From Ignavibacteriota bacterium (GTDB lineage: Bacteria; Bacteroidota; Ignavibacteria; Kapaibacteriales; UBA2268): a stretch of 36,218 bases of DNA. The position numbers were made by a program, and so were the translations under genes. The notes beneath the pieces were generated by a model. The model was given only the letters and a program-made list of their open reading frames with translations, was not told the origin of the DNA and searched no databases. This document shows positions 18,706-28,506 of this stretch, one piece after another. The DNA lies in NCBI GenBank assembly GCA_016219595.1, contig JACRLY010000040.1, positions 1 to 36,218 on the forward strand. The letters are read 5' to 3'. Numbering within the stretch: the stretch's first letter is position 1; the number at the start of each line of letters is the position of its first letter.

Positions 18706-20018
18706 TTAAGCAACATTTTCAGGTTTTATAAGTGTAATCACAGTAATTTCAGGTTTCATTCCTATTCTGATTGGTGGTCCTGCTGTCCCACAGCCACGGT
18801 TTACATATAAATACTGGTCTTTGTTTTTATAGAGTCCAGCATAATATTTATATACATAGCGAACAGGAGAAAATTCCATTCCGTCAATTTTACAACTGAA
18901 TTGTTCTTTATCCCAATTATTCGGGTCGTGGCATAATAAAATGGTTGGGTCAATATCATTCAACCCGTTTAGCGTTTTATCGAAATCAGCAAATTTATCC
19001 CCCCAGCTTGTGTTGTCGGTAGCGGCAAGCTGTAATTTGCAGCCGTTAATAGTTAGTTTCCTATTCTCATTTATAATTAAATCAATACCGGTATGCCTGA
19101 TTATATTGATTAATTTATTATGATTATTATCAGTCATGTAATGGTCATGATTCCCCAAACAAGCATATACCCCAAATTGTGCATTTAAAGTTTTCAAACC
19201 CTCAACTGCAAGTACCATTTCATCGGGATGATTGTTCACGAAATCACCTGTAACAAATATTAAATCGGGTTTAACCGCATTTGCAAGGATACATGCTTTC
19301 ATAAAAGTTCGTTTGTTCAGAAATGAACCTGCATGTATATCAGAAATTTGAACAATTTTCAATCCATTTAATCCCGGGGGTAATTTTGTTAAGGGAATCT
19401 GAATAGGATATATGTGAAAATCATAAGTATTTCTGAGCATATTATCCCCGACAATCAGGAATGGCACTCCAGCCAATGACCAGGCTATGTTTCCTGCAAT
19501 TCTCCTACGTGATGCTGATTGAAGTTCTTGGTGTGAGTCCTCAGAAAACCCCCGAACACCCTTTGATAAAGCTGATTTCTTTTCTGAGGCATCAGAAACC
19601 CCCCGAACACCCTTTGATAATGGGGGCACATCAAGTGTATCATCTGAAAACCCCCGAACCCCCTTTGAAAAAGGGGGCTTTTTAAATACTCTTAACTTTA
19701 TAAACTTTACAAAATTTATACATAATTTGATGATATCTTTTATGAGAAGAATTGGAAATATTCCAAGTTTAGGTAAATACCAAAAAAAGACAGCATACAT
19801 GATAATTTTATTAGACAATGTTTGTGCTTCATCTCGATTTCTTGTCAAAAAGGAAATTATAGTAATCAATAGCATAATGATGGAAATATAAATTGGCAGC
19901 CATTTGATGAATTTTTTATACTTCCTTTTTTTAAAAAAATTAGAAAGACTTATAGAAAAATAAAAGTCAATGATAGTTAACGATACAATAATAATTAAAA
20001 CTATTAAAAAGAAACCAT
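18706..20018 (-). CDS. Membrane-anchored calcineurin-like metallophosphoesterase; annotated ORF 18706..19875, with a coding-like N-terminal extension up to 20018 if one base is restored
   Basis: LKIVQISDIHAGSF, PDLIFVTGDFVNN, ACLGNHDHY, ILLCHDPN, YVNRGCGTAGPPIRIGMKPEITVITL; N-terminal TM segments. Confidence 0.85.
19541..19680 (-). repeat. Three in-frame 51-bp tandem units containing the GC palindrome
   Basis: Copies begin at 19541, 19592 and 19643. On the minus strand they encode PPFSKGVRGFSDDTLDV / PPLSKGVRGVSDASEKK / SALSKGVRGFSEDSHQE. Confidence 0.9.
19688..19715 (-). repeat. ~9-nt period array related to 8355-8389
   Basis: Minus strand: TTTTGTAAA GTTTATAAA GTTAAGAGT. Confidence 0.65.
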
Positions 20019-20146
20019 GTATTATTATTCTCTAATTCTAGTAATATTTCAAGTTTAAAATAAAGTAACAAAGTAAAAAAAAACAAAAAAATTATTATTT
20101 TAATAAAAAAAACTTTTTTGTGGAAAATTACATTACAACTATAACA

Positions 20147-20154
20147 TATATTTG
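20147..20154 (+). promoter_or_regulatory. Candidate Bacteroidota -7 element TATATTTG
   Basis: Exact TAnnTTTG match 38 nt before ATG 20193; the -33 TTTG (20117-20120) is at a long spacing. Confidence 0.35.
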
Positions 20155-20192
20155 TACTTTCTTATTTTTCACATTAAATCAAGGAATAAATT

Positions 20193-20846
20193 ATGGAACC
20201 ATATATAAATTCAGAAAATCTATCGTCTAAAACACAGTCATGGCTTAAAACAATCGAGCCATTTAATCAGCACAGGCTGAAGCTCTCAAAAGAGAAATCC
20301 GCCCTTATGGTGATCGACATGCAGAAGTTCTTTCTCGATTCAACCTCACCTACTTTCACCTGTGGCGGAATTCCGATTATTCCAAATATAAAAAATCTTT
20401 TAAACGAATTTCGCAAAGCCGAAAGACCCATAATATACACAAAGCATGTTCATAATTCTTCATTGAACGATGCCGGTATTATGGAATGGTGGTGGGAAGG
20501 CATGTGCATCGAGGGAAGTCCCGAAAGTGAAGTACATGATGACATTGCACCGATTGCCGGTGAAAAAGTTATACTCCACCACCGGTATTCTGCATTTTAC
20601 AATACAGATTTGGAAACAGTACTTCGGGTACTTAAAATTGAAGATTTGGTAATAACAGGAATAATGTCGAATATGTGCTGTGAATCAACCGCAAGAGATG
20701 CATATTTCCGGGACTATAAAGTTCATTTTCTTGCTGACGCATCAGGGAGTGTAACTGAAGAAATGCACCTTGCTACATTGCTTAATCTTGGTTTCGGTTT
20801 TGCCAATATTACAACGACAGAAAATATTTTGAAGCAGATGAAATAG
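20193..20846 (+). CDS. Isochorismatase-like cysteine hydrolase
   Basis: ALMVIDMQKFFLDSTSPTF, IIYTKHVHN, VILHHRYSAFYNTDLE, LVITGIMSNMCCESTARDAYFRDYKVHFLADASGS. Confidence 0.92.
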   Translation: MEPYINSENLSSKTQSWLKTIEPFNQHRLKLSKEKSALMVIDMQKFFLDSTSPTFTCGGIPIIPNIKNLLNEFRKAERPIIYTKHVHNSSLNDAGIMEWWWEGMCIEGSPESEVHDDIAPIAGEKVILHHRYSAFYNTDLETVLRVLKIEDLVITGIMSNMCCESTARDAYFRDYKVHFLADASGSVTEEMHLATLLNLGFGFANITTTENILKQMK

Positions 20847-20885
20847 ATTATTTAATTTAGTATTTCAATACTATTTTAAATTATA

Positions 20886-21362
20886 ATGAAAAACATTTTA
20901 CTCGGATTTTTATGTATCTGCCTCCTCTATATTGGAGGAGGTGGAATTTATGGCGGGATATCTTTCATACTTGACCCGTCAGGCAAAAGTATGGAAATGG
21001 CTCCTGAAGTATTGAATTCAATTCCATTAAAAAATTTTTTTATACCAGGTATAATTCTCTTACTCATATTTGGAATAGTACCTCTGATAACCACAACAGG
21101 ATTGATATTGAAACATGGTTTGCCGTTTGTCAGAATAAAAGGTAATAAACCGATGCATAATTGGGTATGGCATTCTGCTTACCTGCTCAGTATGGCACTT
21201 GTATTCTGGATTTTATTACAACTTCTGCTAATAGGATACGGACATCCATTACAGGTAATGCTTCTCGGTGTTGGTGTAATTATGTTTCTAATACTTAGAA
21301 ATTCAGAAGTGAAAGAATATTTCGGTGAAATAAATGAAAAGGTTGAAAATGGATTTAAATAA
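20886..21362 (+). CDS. Small multi-TM membrane protein of unknown function
   Basis: Open frame with about four hydrophobic segments; 3' end overlaps the next gene. Confidence 0.65.
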   Translation: MKNILLGFLCICLLYIGGGGIYGGISFILDPSGKSMEMAPEVLNSIPLKNFFIPGIILLLIFGIVPLITTTGLILKHGLPFVRIKGNKPMHNWVWHSAYLLSMALVFWILLQLLLIGYGHPLQVMLLGVGVIMFLILRNSEVKEYFGEINEKVENGFK

Positions 21363-22077
21363 AATAGTCAAAGAAATCAGGGATTTTCTTAAGGAAAATG
21401 CTGATGATGCGATTGTTAAAAAATACTCGCGATACTTCAAAGAAGGTTATGAGGGATACGGTATAGAGCAAAATCTATTTATGCAGAAAAAAGATGAATG
21501 GCTCGATAAGTACAAAGAAAAGCTAACCATCGAAGAATTTCTTAAGCTAGGTGGGGTTCTATTTAGTTCAGGAAAATATGAGGAAGGCGCAATTGCTATT
21601 CAGTTCCTGATGGGACAAAAAGAAAAACTTGATAAAACTGCTTACATAACAGTCGGCGACTGGCTTGAAAAGTATGTGAGGAATTGGGCTCACACTGACT
21701 ATATATGCAGTGAATTGACTCCATATTTCTTTGGGAAAAATATTGTAAAACTCGATGATATTAAATCCTGGCGATATTCCCAATCACAATGGAAACGCCG
21801 AGCAGTACCGGTTACATTCATCAAGTTAATGAAAAAGGATAAATCTCCGGATAAATATCTTAAATTAATCGACCCTATGATGATGGAAAAGGACAGACCG
21901 GTACATCAAGGATTAGGATGGTTTTTGAGAGAGACATGGAAAAAATATCCAGAGCCGGTAGAATCATTCCTTCTGAAATGGAAAGATTCGGCAGCAAGAC
22001 TTATATTCCAGTATGCAACTGAAAAGATGACAAAAGAGGAGAAAGAGAGATATAGAAAAGGGGAAAAAGTAAAATAA
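21349..22077 (+). CDS. AlkD-like DNA alkylation repair (HEAT-like) protein
   Basis: YGIEQNLFMQKKDEWLDKYKEKLTIEEFLKLGGVLFSSGKYEEGAIAIQFL, SWRYSQSQWKRRAVPVTFIKLMK, VHQGLGWFLRETWKKYPEPVESFLLKWKD. Confidence 0.85.
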   Translation: MDLNKIVKEIRDFLKENADDAIVKKYSRYFKEGYEGYGIEQNLFMQKKDEWLDKYKEKLTIEEFLKLGGVLFSSGKYEEGAIAIQFLMGQKEKLDKTAYITVGDWLEKYVRNWAHTDYICSELTPYFFGKNIVKLDDIKSWRYSQSQWKRRAVPVTFIKLMKKDKSPDKYLKLIDPMMMEKDRPVHQGLGWFLRETWKKYPEPVESFLLKWKDSAARLIFQYATEKMTKEEKERYRKGEKVK

Positions 22078-22164
22078 TTGAATTATTTTCATTATTAATT
22101 TCAAATTATTTATTAATTTTGGTTTGATAATTCATGTTTTCTCCACCAATAATAAGGTGATTTT

Positions 22165-22551
22165 ATGAGAAAAAGAATATATTTATTATTACCAGTAATG
22201 ATTTTTATCCTTGGTTCTTGTATTGAACCATTTAGTGATCCACCTCGTACAATACAAGTGCCTGTTGAGTTTATAGAATCAGTAACAATTCAAAATCAAA
22301 ATGTTAATATTAAAGTTGGATTTTTTATTCCAGAAATTGGATGTTGGAAATTTGTTCGTAATGAGATTAAGCAAAATAACAATTTTTTAAATGGTAAAGT
22401 ATTTGCGAGAAGAATAACTGATGGTGGCTGTTTTCAACAACCTGATATTTTATATACTGAATTTAATTTCACGAATTTAAAATCAGGTGTTTATACATTT
22501 GAATTCGATAGTTTTGAAAATAAAATTGATACAACGATTTATATTCCCTGA
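22165..22551 (+). CDS. Small predicted lipoprotein, unknown function
   Basis: MRKRIYLLLPVMIFILGSCIEPF lipobox-like signal. Confidence 0.6.
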   Translation: MRKRIYLLLPVMIFILGSCIEPFSDPPRTIQVPVEFIESVTIQNQNVNIKVGFFIPEIGCWKFVRNEIKQNNNFLNGKVFARRITDGGCFQQPDILYTEFNFTNLKSGVYTFEFDSFENKIDTTIYIP

Positions 22552-22659
22552 GTTTGAAGAATAGAAAATTAAATATATAAATTAAGCAATTCAATAATAA
22601 TATATATATATAAACAATTTACCTTTTTCCACGTCAATTATTAATTTTTCAGGTATAAG

Positions 22660-23124
22660 ATGGAAGAAACTAAAAACATTGCATTGGTTGCACATGACAA
22701 TTGTAAGAAAGACCTAACAGAATGGGTGAACTGGAACTGGAGTTTACTTCTGAATCATAATTTAATCTGCACCGGTACAACAGGTAAACTTGTAGAAAAA
22801 GCTTTATTGAAAAAAATCGGCAAAGAAAAGATATCTGAAATTAAAATCACAAAATTAAAATCAGGTCCCTTCGGTGGTGACCAGCAGCTTGGTGCTATGA
22901 TTGTCGAGGGTCAGGTTGATATTCTGATATTCTTTTGGGACCCTATGCAGCCGCATCCTCACGATGTTGATGTGAAGGCACTTTTGAGAATATCGGTATT
23001 ATATAATATACCAACAGCATGCAATAGGTCAACTGCAGATTTCCTGATTTCATCTCAATTGATGGGTGAAAATTATGAGGCAGTTCAGAGAGATTTTACT
23101 ACTTATTTGAATAGAAAAGTATAA
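22660..23124 (+). CDS. mgsA: Methylglyoxal synthase
   Basis: IALVAHDNCKKDL, LICTGTTGKL, LKSGPFGGDQQLGAMIVEGQVDILIFFWDPMQPHPHDVDVKALLRISVLYNIPTACNRSTADFLI. Confidence 0.96.
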   Translation: MEETKNIALVAHDNCKKDLTEWVNWNWSLLLNHNLICTGTTGKLVEKALLKKIGKEKISEIKITKLKSGPFGGDQQLGAMIVEGQVDILIFFWDPMQPHPHDVDVKALLRISVLYNIPTACNRSTADFLISSQLMGENYEAVQRDFTTYLNRKV

Positions 23125-23134
23125 TTTGAAAAAA

Positions 23135-24073
23135 TTATTTTATCACTATTTTTCTTCCGTGTATTGGAACAATAAATTCACCTGGATCTTTCAATTCTTT
23201 TTCCCGCAGTTTTTTAATTTCCCTTGGTGCATCCAACATGTCATCAGCTCCCTGAGAGAAAGTCCCCCAATGAATTGCAATTGAAGTTTTAGCTTTTAAT
23301 ATTTTATGTGCCTCTACCGCTTCATTAGCTGACAAATGAACATCCCCGAAAAACCATCTGGGTTCGATTGGTCCAATCGGTAAAAAAGCTAACCTTATTT
23401 GTCCGAATTTATCATATATTTGTTTGAAATGAATTCCGAATCCTGTATCACCTGCAAAGTAAATTGGACCAATCTCTGTATTAATAATGTAAGCTCCCCA
23501 AAGCGATATATTTCTGTCTGTCAATCCTCTCATTGAAAAATGCCTGGCAGGGACTAAAGTTAACTTATACTTATTTTTAAAGAAGTATTCCTGCCACCAA
23601 TCCAGTTCAATCGTATTACTCAATCCATCATCCAGCATCAATTCTTTATTACCAAGTGGAACAATAAATACAGGATTGAATTTCTCTTTCAATCTTTTCA
23701 AAGTCGGTATATCCAAATGGTCATAGTGATTATGACTTATTAATACGATGTCAATAGGAGGTAAATCATCGAAGCGGATTCCGGGTGGACGATGCCGTTC
23801 CATTCCTACAAATGCAACCGGACTTGCAAGTTCAGACCAAATAGGGTCTGTCAAAATATTTATTCCATTAGTCTGAATGAGAAAAGTTGCATGATTTACA
23901 AATGTTACAACTACAGAATCACCGAATACTCTTTCTTCAGGTTTCGGTCCCGGTTTTTCATTCCACCAGTCATCCCAGTCTCCTTTTTCTGTAAAGAGAA
24001 GAAATTTGATTAAATCCCATGATATAAATATTAATAAAAATAATAGAGTTTTAAATTTATTATGTCCCGACAT
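23135..24073 (-). CDS. MBL-fold metal-dependent hydrolase (UlaG/NAPE-PLD-like)
   Basis: VTFVNHATFLIQTNGINILTDPIWSE, DIVLISHNHYDHLD, PIYFAGDTGFG, IAIHWGTF. Confidence 0.9.
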   Translation of the reverse strand: MSGHNKFKTLLFLLIFISWDLIKFLLFTEKGDWDDWWNEKPGPKPEERVFGDSVVVTFVNHATFLIQTNGINILTDPIWSELASPVAFVGMERHRPPGIRFDDLPPIDIVLISHNHYDHLDIPTLKRLKEKFNPVFIVPLGNKELMLDDGLSNTIELDWWQEYFFKNKYKLTLVPARHFSMRGLTDRNISLWGAYIINTEIGPIYFAGDTGFGIHFKQIYDKFGQIRLAFLPIGPIEPRWFFGDVHLSANEAVEAHKILKAKTSIAIHWGTFSQGADDMLDAPREIKKLREKELKDPGEFIVPIHGRKIVIK

Positions 24074-24095
24074 ATTATATATTATAATTTATCTC

Positions 24096-24875
24096 TTAAA
24101 TCATGCCTATGAAAGCACACATTCTGCCTGATTTATCCTTATCCCTTCTATATGAATGATAATCCTCATCAATTATTGTACATATTTCCGAGACTTCAAT
24201 GTTTTCAGCTTTTATTCCTTCCGATAATAATTGATTTTTAATTTGTTTCTTATTATCAAATAAGTATTTTCCACCTGATTCCCCTTTTACTGATGCAGAA
24301 CTTAATGGTACTACACTCCCGGAATCAATGAATAATTTTGCGACATCATATCCAACTTCATAACTTTTACCAGATGCACAAGGACTAATCCATACCTGTA
24401 AATCTTTTGGATTAGAACCATTTTTTTTCAACATTTCGATACTCTTTCCTGCAATATTTTGACTTGAACCTTTCCAACCTGAATGAATTGCTCCAATCAT
24501 TCCTTTTACTGGGTCATATATCAATACTCCAGCACAATCGGCAAGTGAAACACACAGAACTATTCCTTTTTCAAAGCAAATCATTCCGTCTCTCACTTCC
24601 CTTTCCTGTTCTATTCCTTCAATAGAATCAGAATTAACGATTTCGATTTGAACTCCATGAACCTGCTTTTGATAAATTAATTTTTTTATTGAAGGGTATT
24701 CTTTTTTCAGATATTCAGCAAAATACTTCCTTCCCTTACTCGCCACTTCTTCACCGAAAACACCTGCAGGTGAAATTGAAAAACCATAAGGTGAAAAGTT
24801 GATAATATTTCTTTTTGTTATACCTGAAATAATTTTAGTCTGATTGAATATATTTGCAAAGTTTATTTCAAACAT
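24096..24875 (-). CDS. pgeF: Peptidoglycan editing factor / YfiH (DUF152) family
   Basis: KQVHGVQIEIVNSD, VLCVSLADCAGVLIYDPVKGMIGAIHSGWKGSSQNIAGKSIEML, SPCASGKSYEVGYDV. Confidence 0.92.
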   Translation of the reverse strand: MFEINFANIFNQTKIISGITKRNIINFSPYGFSISPAGVFGEEVASKGRKYFAEYLKKEYPSIKKLIYQKQVHGVQIEIVNSDSIEGIEQEREVRDGMICFEKGIVLCVSLADCAGVLIYDPVKGMIGAIHSGWKGSSQNIAGKSIEMLKKNGSNPKDLQVWISPCASGKSYEVGYDVAKLFIDSGSVVPLSSASVKGESGGKYLFDNKKQIKNQLLSEGIKAENIEVSEICTIIDEDYHSYRRDKDKSGRMCAFIGMI

Positions 24876-24883
24876 TTTTAACC

Positions 24884-26676
24884 TTAATCTAACTTAATAA
24901 ATTGTGGTAAATGGTTCTTCATTTCTAATACTTTTTCAATTTTTGTTTGTAATTCAATTGAAGCGGGAAAGTGAATTATCTTCTTTTTGGTTTTAACTTT
25001 ATCTGCTAAATTAATTCCGACATTACCAGTATATGCAAGTATTAAACTGCCTTTATTCTCCAATAAAAGTCTTTCCATTGAATAATCTCTCGAAGGATAC
25101 TGTGCCGGTCTTCTATCCGATATTAAAACAAAAGTCTTGTGTCCATTCAGAGGAACAAAAGCAGCTACATAATTTTCTCCCGGATAAATTTTTATTTCAC
25201 TTTTGTTGATAGCACCTTTATATATTGTCAGTGCTATAAAACAAGCGAATGCACTAATTCCAAACCTGAATAATAATTGTCTCCTTGAATTGGAGAATAA
25301 AATATATAATAATCCTAAAGAAATCAGAATTGAAAACAGGATTGTAATGTTTCCTTCAAGTGATGACATAGGGATTTTCAATAATAATTTATTGAGCCAG
25401 ACCGAAATATCAATAAGAAAATCTGTTGACGCTGCATAAGCCAATCCGAGCCAGTTACTCATAAATGATAATCCTACAGCTATCAAAGCAAATATCATTG
25501 CTAAACTATAAAGCAAGTAATAGCTACAGATGAGATTATATAATTTGATACTTTATTATCAAGTTTAACAAGATTGAATAATGCTTTCCTGAATGGATTA
25601 TACAGGAAAGCTATACCAAGCATTGCTGCTGCCGACATCTGGAATCCCATTGAATAAATCATTGCCGGATCGAAAATTATTACAAGAATTATCGAGAGTG
25701 AAATGATATTAATTGCACTCACTCTTCTTTGAGTAGTATTTATCAATAACGCAATTAATGCCATAATTCCGGCTCTGATTGCTGGTGGCTGCATGCCGGT
25801 CATAATTACAAATGCAGTTACAAGAACAGTGAAAATAACCAGTTTCAGCCATTTTAACCTGACGAAGCCAAGAAGAATAAACAGTACGGCGGCAATAACT
25901 CCAACGTGCAGACCACTGACAGATAGAACATGTGTTGTACCAGTTAATGAAAATTCTCTCCTTAGTGATTGTGGAACTCTTGTCTGGTCACCTGTCAAAA
26001 GTGCAAGGATTACTCCGAAATTCTGTTTACTGAAAAGTATATCTATTTTCTTTTCGATTTCCGAAACAACAAGTTCCCGATAATAATTAATATCCTTATT
26101 CTTTCTAATAATAGAAACCTTTTTAGCTGTTGCATCTGCAATCCATTGAACATCTATTGATGCTGCATATTGTGCTTCATTGATTTCTGTAGGCAAAACT
26201 GCTTTGTGAGGCAATCTGATTTTCACTGGACAAGCAATATCGGTTCCTGCAATTAAACTCAATGGATATTTATTCAATCCTTTAATATTCAGAATTAAAC
26301 TTGTATTATTGATTTCAGGCAGTGCTTTGTGGTCAACTTTTCCTTCAACAATACAGCGATATGAATATGGAGTTTTATTCAAGGTTTTCACTATTCTCCC
26401 TTGAATCAATGCAGAAGAAGTAGGAATAATTTTGTTAGGTACTTTAAAAGACAGTTGAATTAATTGTGATGATATATAAATTCCAATTGTCAAACCAAGA
26501 ATCAAATAAGCCGGAAATTTTCTTTTTAATAGTAATAAAATAATTGAAAAAACAACAGCTAATGCTATTATATATAATAATATTACATTATTTATATCGG
26601 AAATAGTTCCTATAATGATACCTAATATTATTATAATTAATAGCTTAAGTGCAGGATTATTTGATAATAATTTCAC
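24884..26676 (-). pseudogene. comEC: ComEC-family DNA uptake protein split into two ORFs (25501..26676 and 24884..25516)
   Basis: Upstream ORF has GDQTRVPQSLRREFSLTGTTHVLSVSGLHVGVI...MTGMQPPAIRAGIMALI; it ends SSVAITCFIV*. The downstream ORF resumes in another frame as LLYSLAMIFALIAVGLSF. Confidence 0.82.
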
Positions 26677-26762
26677 AAAATATTCTAAGATTTAAAATTC
26701 AAAACAAAATAAGTCTTAATTTTTCAAATATATTAAATTTTGTTGAAATTGAGTTATTTAAC

Positions 26763-26793
26763 TTGACTTTGTATTGAAAAAAAATTAAATTTG
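26763..26793 (+). promoter_or_regulatory. Candidate Bacteroidota-type promoter (TTG-N20-TAAATTTG)
   Basis: TTG 26763-26765 and exact TAnnTTTG at 26786-26793, upstream of ATG 26826. Confidence 0.45.
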
Positions 26794-26825
26794 ATTTATA
26801 ATTTATATTATTCATTGGAGTAACG

Positions 26826-27026
26826 ATGAGAGATATTATTGTAATGTCAATAGCTACTTGTGCGTTCATCCTCATTTCATTTTTATTAACTCAATACGTT
26901 TTAGATATTAATAATGGCTCATTTAAAGAAAATTTAATAACAAGTATTATATCAGGAATAATTTGGTTTTTTTGGATGCTTTACTGGATGGAAAAAAGAA
27001 AATTGAAATTAAAGAAAATAAATTAA
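26826..27026 (+). CDS. 66-aa two-TM membrane protein (paralogue of next)
   Basis: Two hydrophobic segments; DINNGSFKENLITSIISG matches DNATFREDLKDSLIFG in the next ORF. Confidence 0.6.
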   Translation: MRDIIVMSIATCAFILISFLLTQYVLDINNGSFKENLITSIISGIIWFFWMLYWMEKRKLKLKKIN

Positions 27027-27058
27027 AATTTAATTAATTAAGTCCAAATAAAAGTATT

Positions 27059-27259
27059 ATGAAAGATTTCCTTATAACGATATTTGCAGCCATTTGTGGT
27101 ACTATTGCTTACTTTTTAACCGGACATTATTTAGTAAATTTGGATAATGCTACTTTTAGAGAAGATTTGAAAGATAGTCTGATTTTTGGTGGTATGGCAT
27201 TTGGAATTTTATTTGTATTAAGAAAGGTTAGTAAAAAAATTATAAAGAAATTAAATTGA
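27059..27259 (+). CDS. 66-aa two-TM membrane protein (paralogue of previous)
   Basis: Same length and layout as 26826..27026. Confidence 0.6.
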   Translation: MKDFLITIFAAICGTIAYFLTGHYLVNLDNATFREDLKDSLIFGGMAFGILFVLRKVSKKIIKKLN

Positions 27260-27332
27260 TTTTATTAGCTTTCAAAACTGAAATAATGGATTCAATTTTT
27301 GAAATTATCTCAAAATTTATATTGGGTTATTT

Positions 27333-27818
27333 ATGAACGGACTTTATTTTAATATTATACTTTTTGTTTCATTATTCACCTTTATTACATACTTTTTGGA
27401 TTTATTTTTATTCTCTCAAAATCATGCTTCAATATCAATATTAGACTATTTTCTCAGAGCATTATTAGTGGGTTTTATCTTTTTTTTATTAATGACAAAA
27501 CTTGCATTTTTATTCAAATACCCTAGATTTAGAGAAAAAGAACCATTAATTAAAGAACAAGGAGCTCACCATATAACAAAATATAGCTATATACCCGGTA
27601 AACTATTTTTAACTCCTACAAGACTCATCTTTAAATCTCAAAAAGGTAATCCAAAACAAAATATATCAATTCCATTGGAATCTTCTAATTCTTTCAGTAT
27701 ATACAAAATGTTTGGATTTATTACTATGGGGTTAATAGTAAAATGTGAGAATACTTCAGAGGTATTTATTGTCAATGGTCCAAAAAGATGGATTCAGGCT
27801 TTACAAACATTTAAATAA
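27333..27818 (+). CDS. Two-TM protein with PH/GRAM-like C-terminal region
   Basis: Two TM helices, then GKLFLTPTRLIFKSQKGNPKQNISIPLESSNSFSIYKMFGFITMGLIVKCENTSEVFIVNGPKRWIQAL. Confidence 0.55.
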   Translation: MNGLYFNIILFVSLFTFITYFLDLFLFSQNHASISILDYFLRALLVGFIFFLLMTKLAFLFKYPRFREKEPLIKEQGAHHITKYSYIPGKLFLTPTRLIFKSQKGNPKQNISIPLESSNSFSIYKMFGFITMGLIVKCENTSEVFIVNGPKRWIQALQTFK

Positions 27819-27849
27819 CATTAATTCAAGGAGAAGATTAATAATTAAT

Positions 27850-28122
27850 TTACTTTTTGGGGAAATATTTATAAATATCTTTTCTGTGTAAAAATCTGGA
27901 GAAAATAATTTTTGATTCTTTTAGTTCAATCCCAATTCTATAATTGCCTAATCGTAATCTATAAAAATTATCATATCCTTTTAATTTTTTTATTGCCGTA
28001 ATTTTGTAAAATTCATTAGAAGTTTTAATAGTTGTAATAATTTTTTCAAGTTTAGATAGTACACTTTTATCATCAATATTATCTAAATCAGAATAAAATG
28101 AATTATCATAATGAATATTCAT
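27850..28122 (-). CDS. RelE/ParE-superfamily toxin
   Basis: IKKLKGYDNFYRLRLGNYRIGIELKESKIIFSRFLHRKDIYKYFPKK. Confidence 0.88.
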   Translation of the reverse strand: MNIHYDNSFYSDLDNIDDKSVLSKLEKIITTIKTSNEFYKITAIKKLKGYDNFYRLRLGNYRIGIELKESKIIFSRFLHRKDIYKYFPKK

Positions 28123-28343
28123 TAGCTTTTTAATTTTCTATTGATTTTCTCAAGAACATCAGATTCTTTGACATAGGTACCTGTTCTACCTTCCTTAATA
28201 GCGTTAGCCAAACATAAATCTTCAATCTCTTCTATTACTTCTTTTTTTATTTGATTTCGTTTGGTATCAATAACCTGATTGATTTTATTCTCAATAAAAT
28301 CTAACATTGTAGGTTTAATCTCGTATTTAACTGTTGAGTTCAT
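28122..28343 (-). CDS. Cognate antitoxin of the RelE-like toxin
   Basis: Small ORF overlapping the toxin start by one base; YVKESDVLEKINRKLKS tail. Confidence 0.75.
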   Translation of the reverse strand: MNSTVKYEIKPTMLDFIENKINQVIDTKRNQIKKEVIEEIEDLCLANAIKEGRTGTYVKESDVLEKINRKLKS

Positions 28344-28506
28344 ATTTTTAAAATGAATTAAAAATTAATAAATGTAATAATAAATAAAAATTATATTTTT
28401 ACAAAATTATAAAAATTGACGTTAATATGATGATTTTATTCATTTTGTACTTAATTTTACATTACTTCGTTTACAGTTATATTTAAATTACAATCGAGAG
28501 AAAACT

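Noticed and set aside
22595-22616. AT dinucleotide run as a functional element
   Set aside because: Short simple AT repeat in an AT-rich intergenic gap; no further support.
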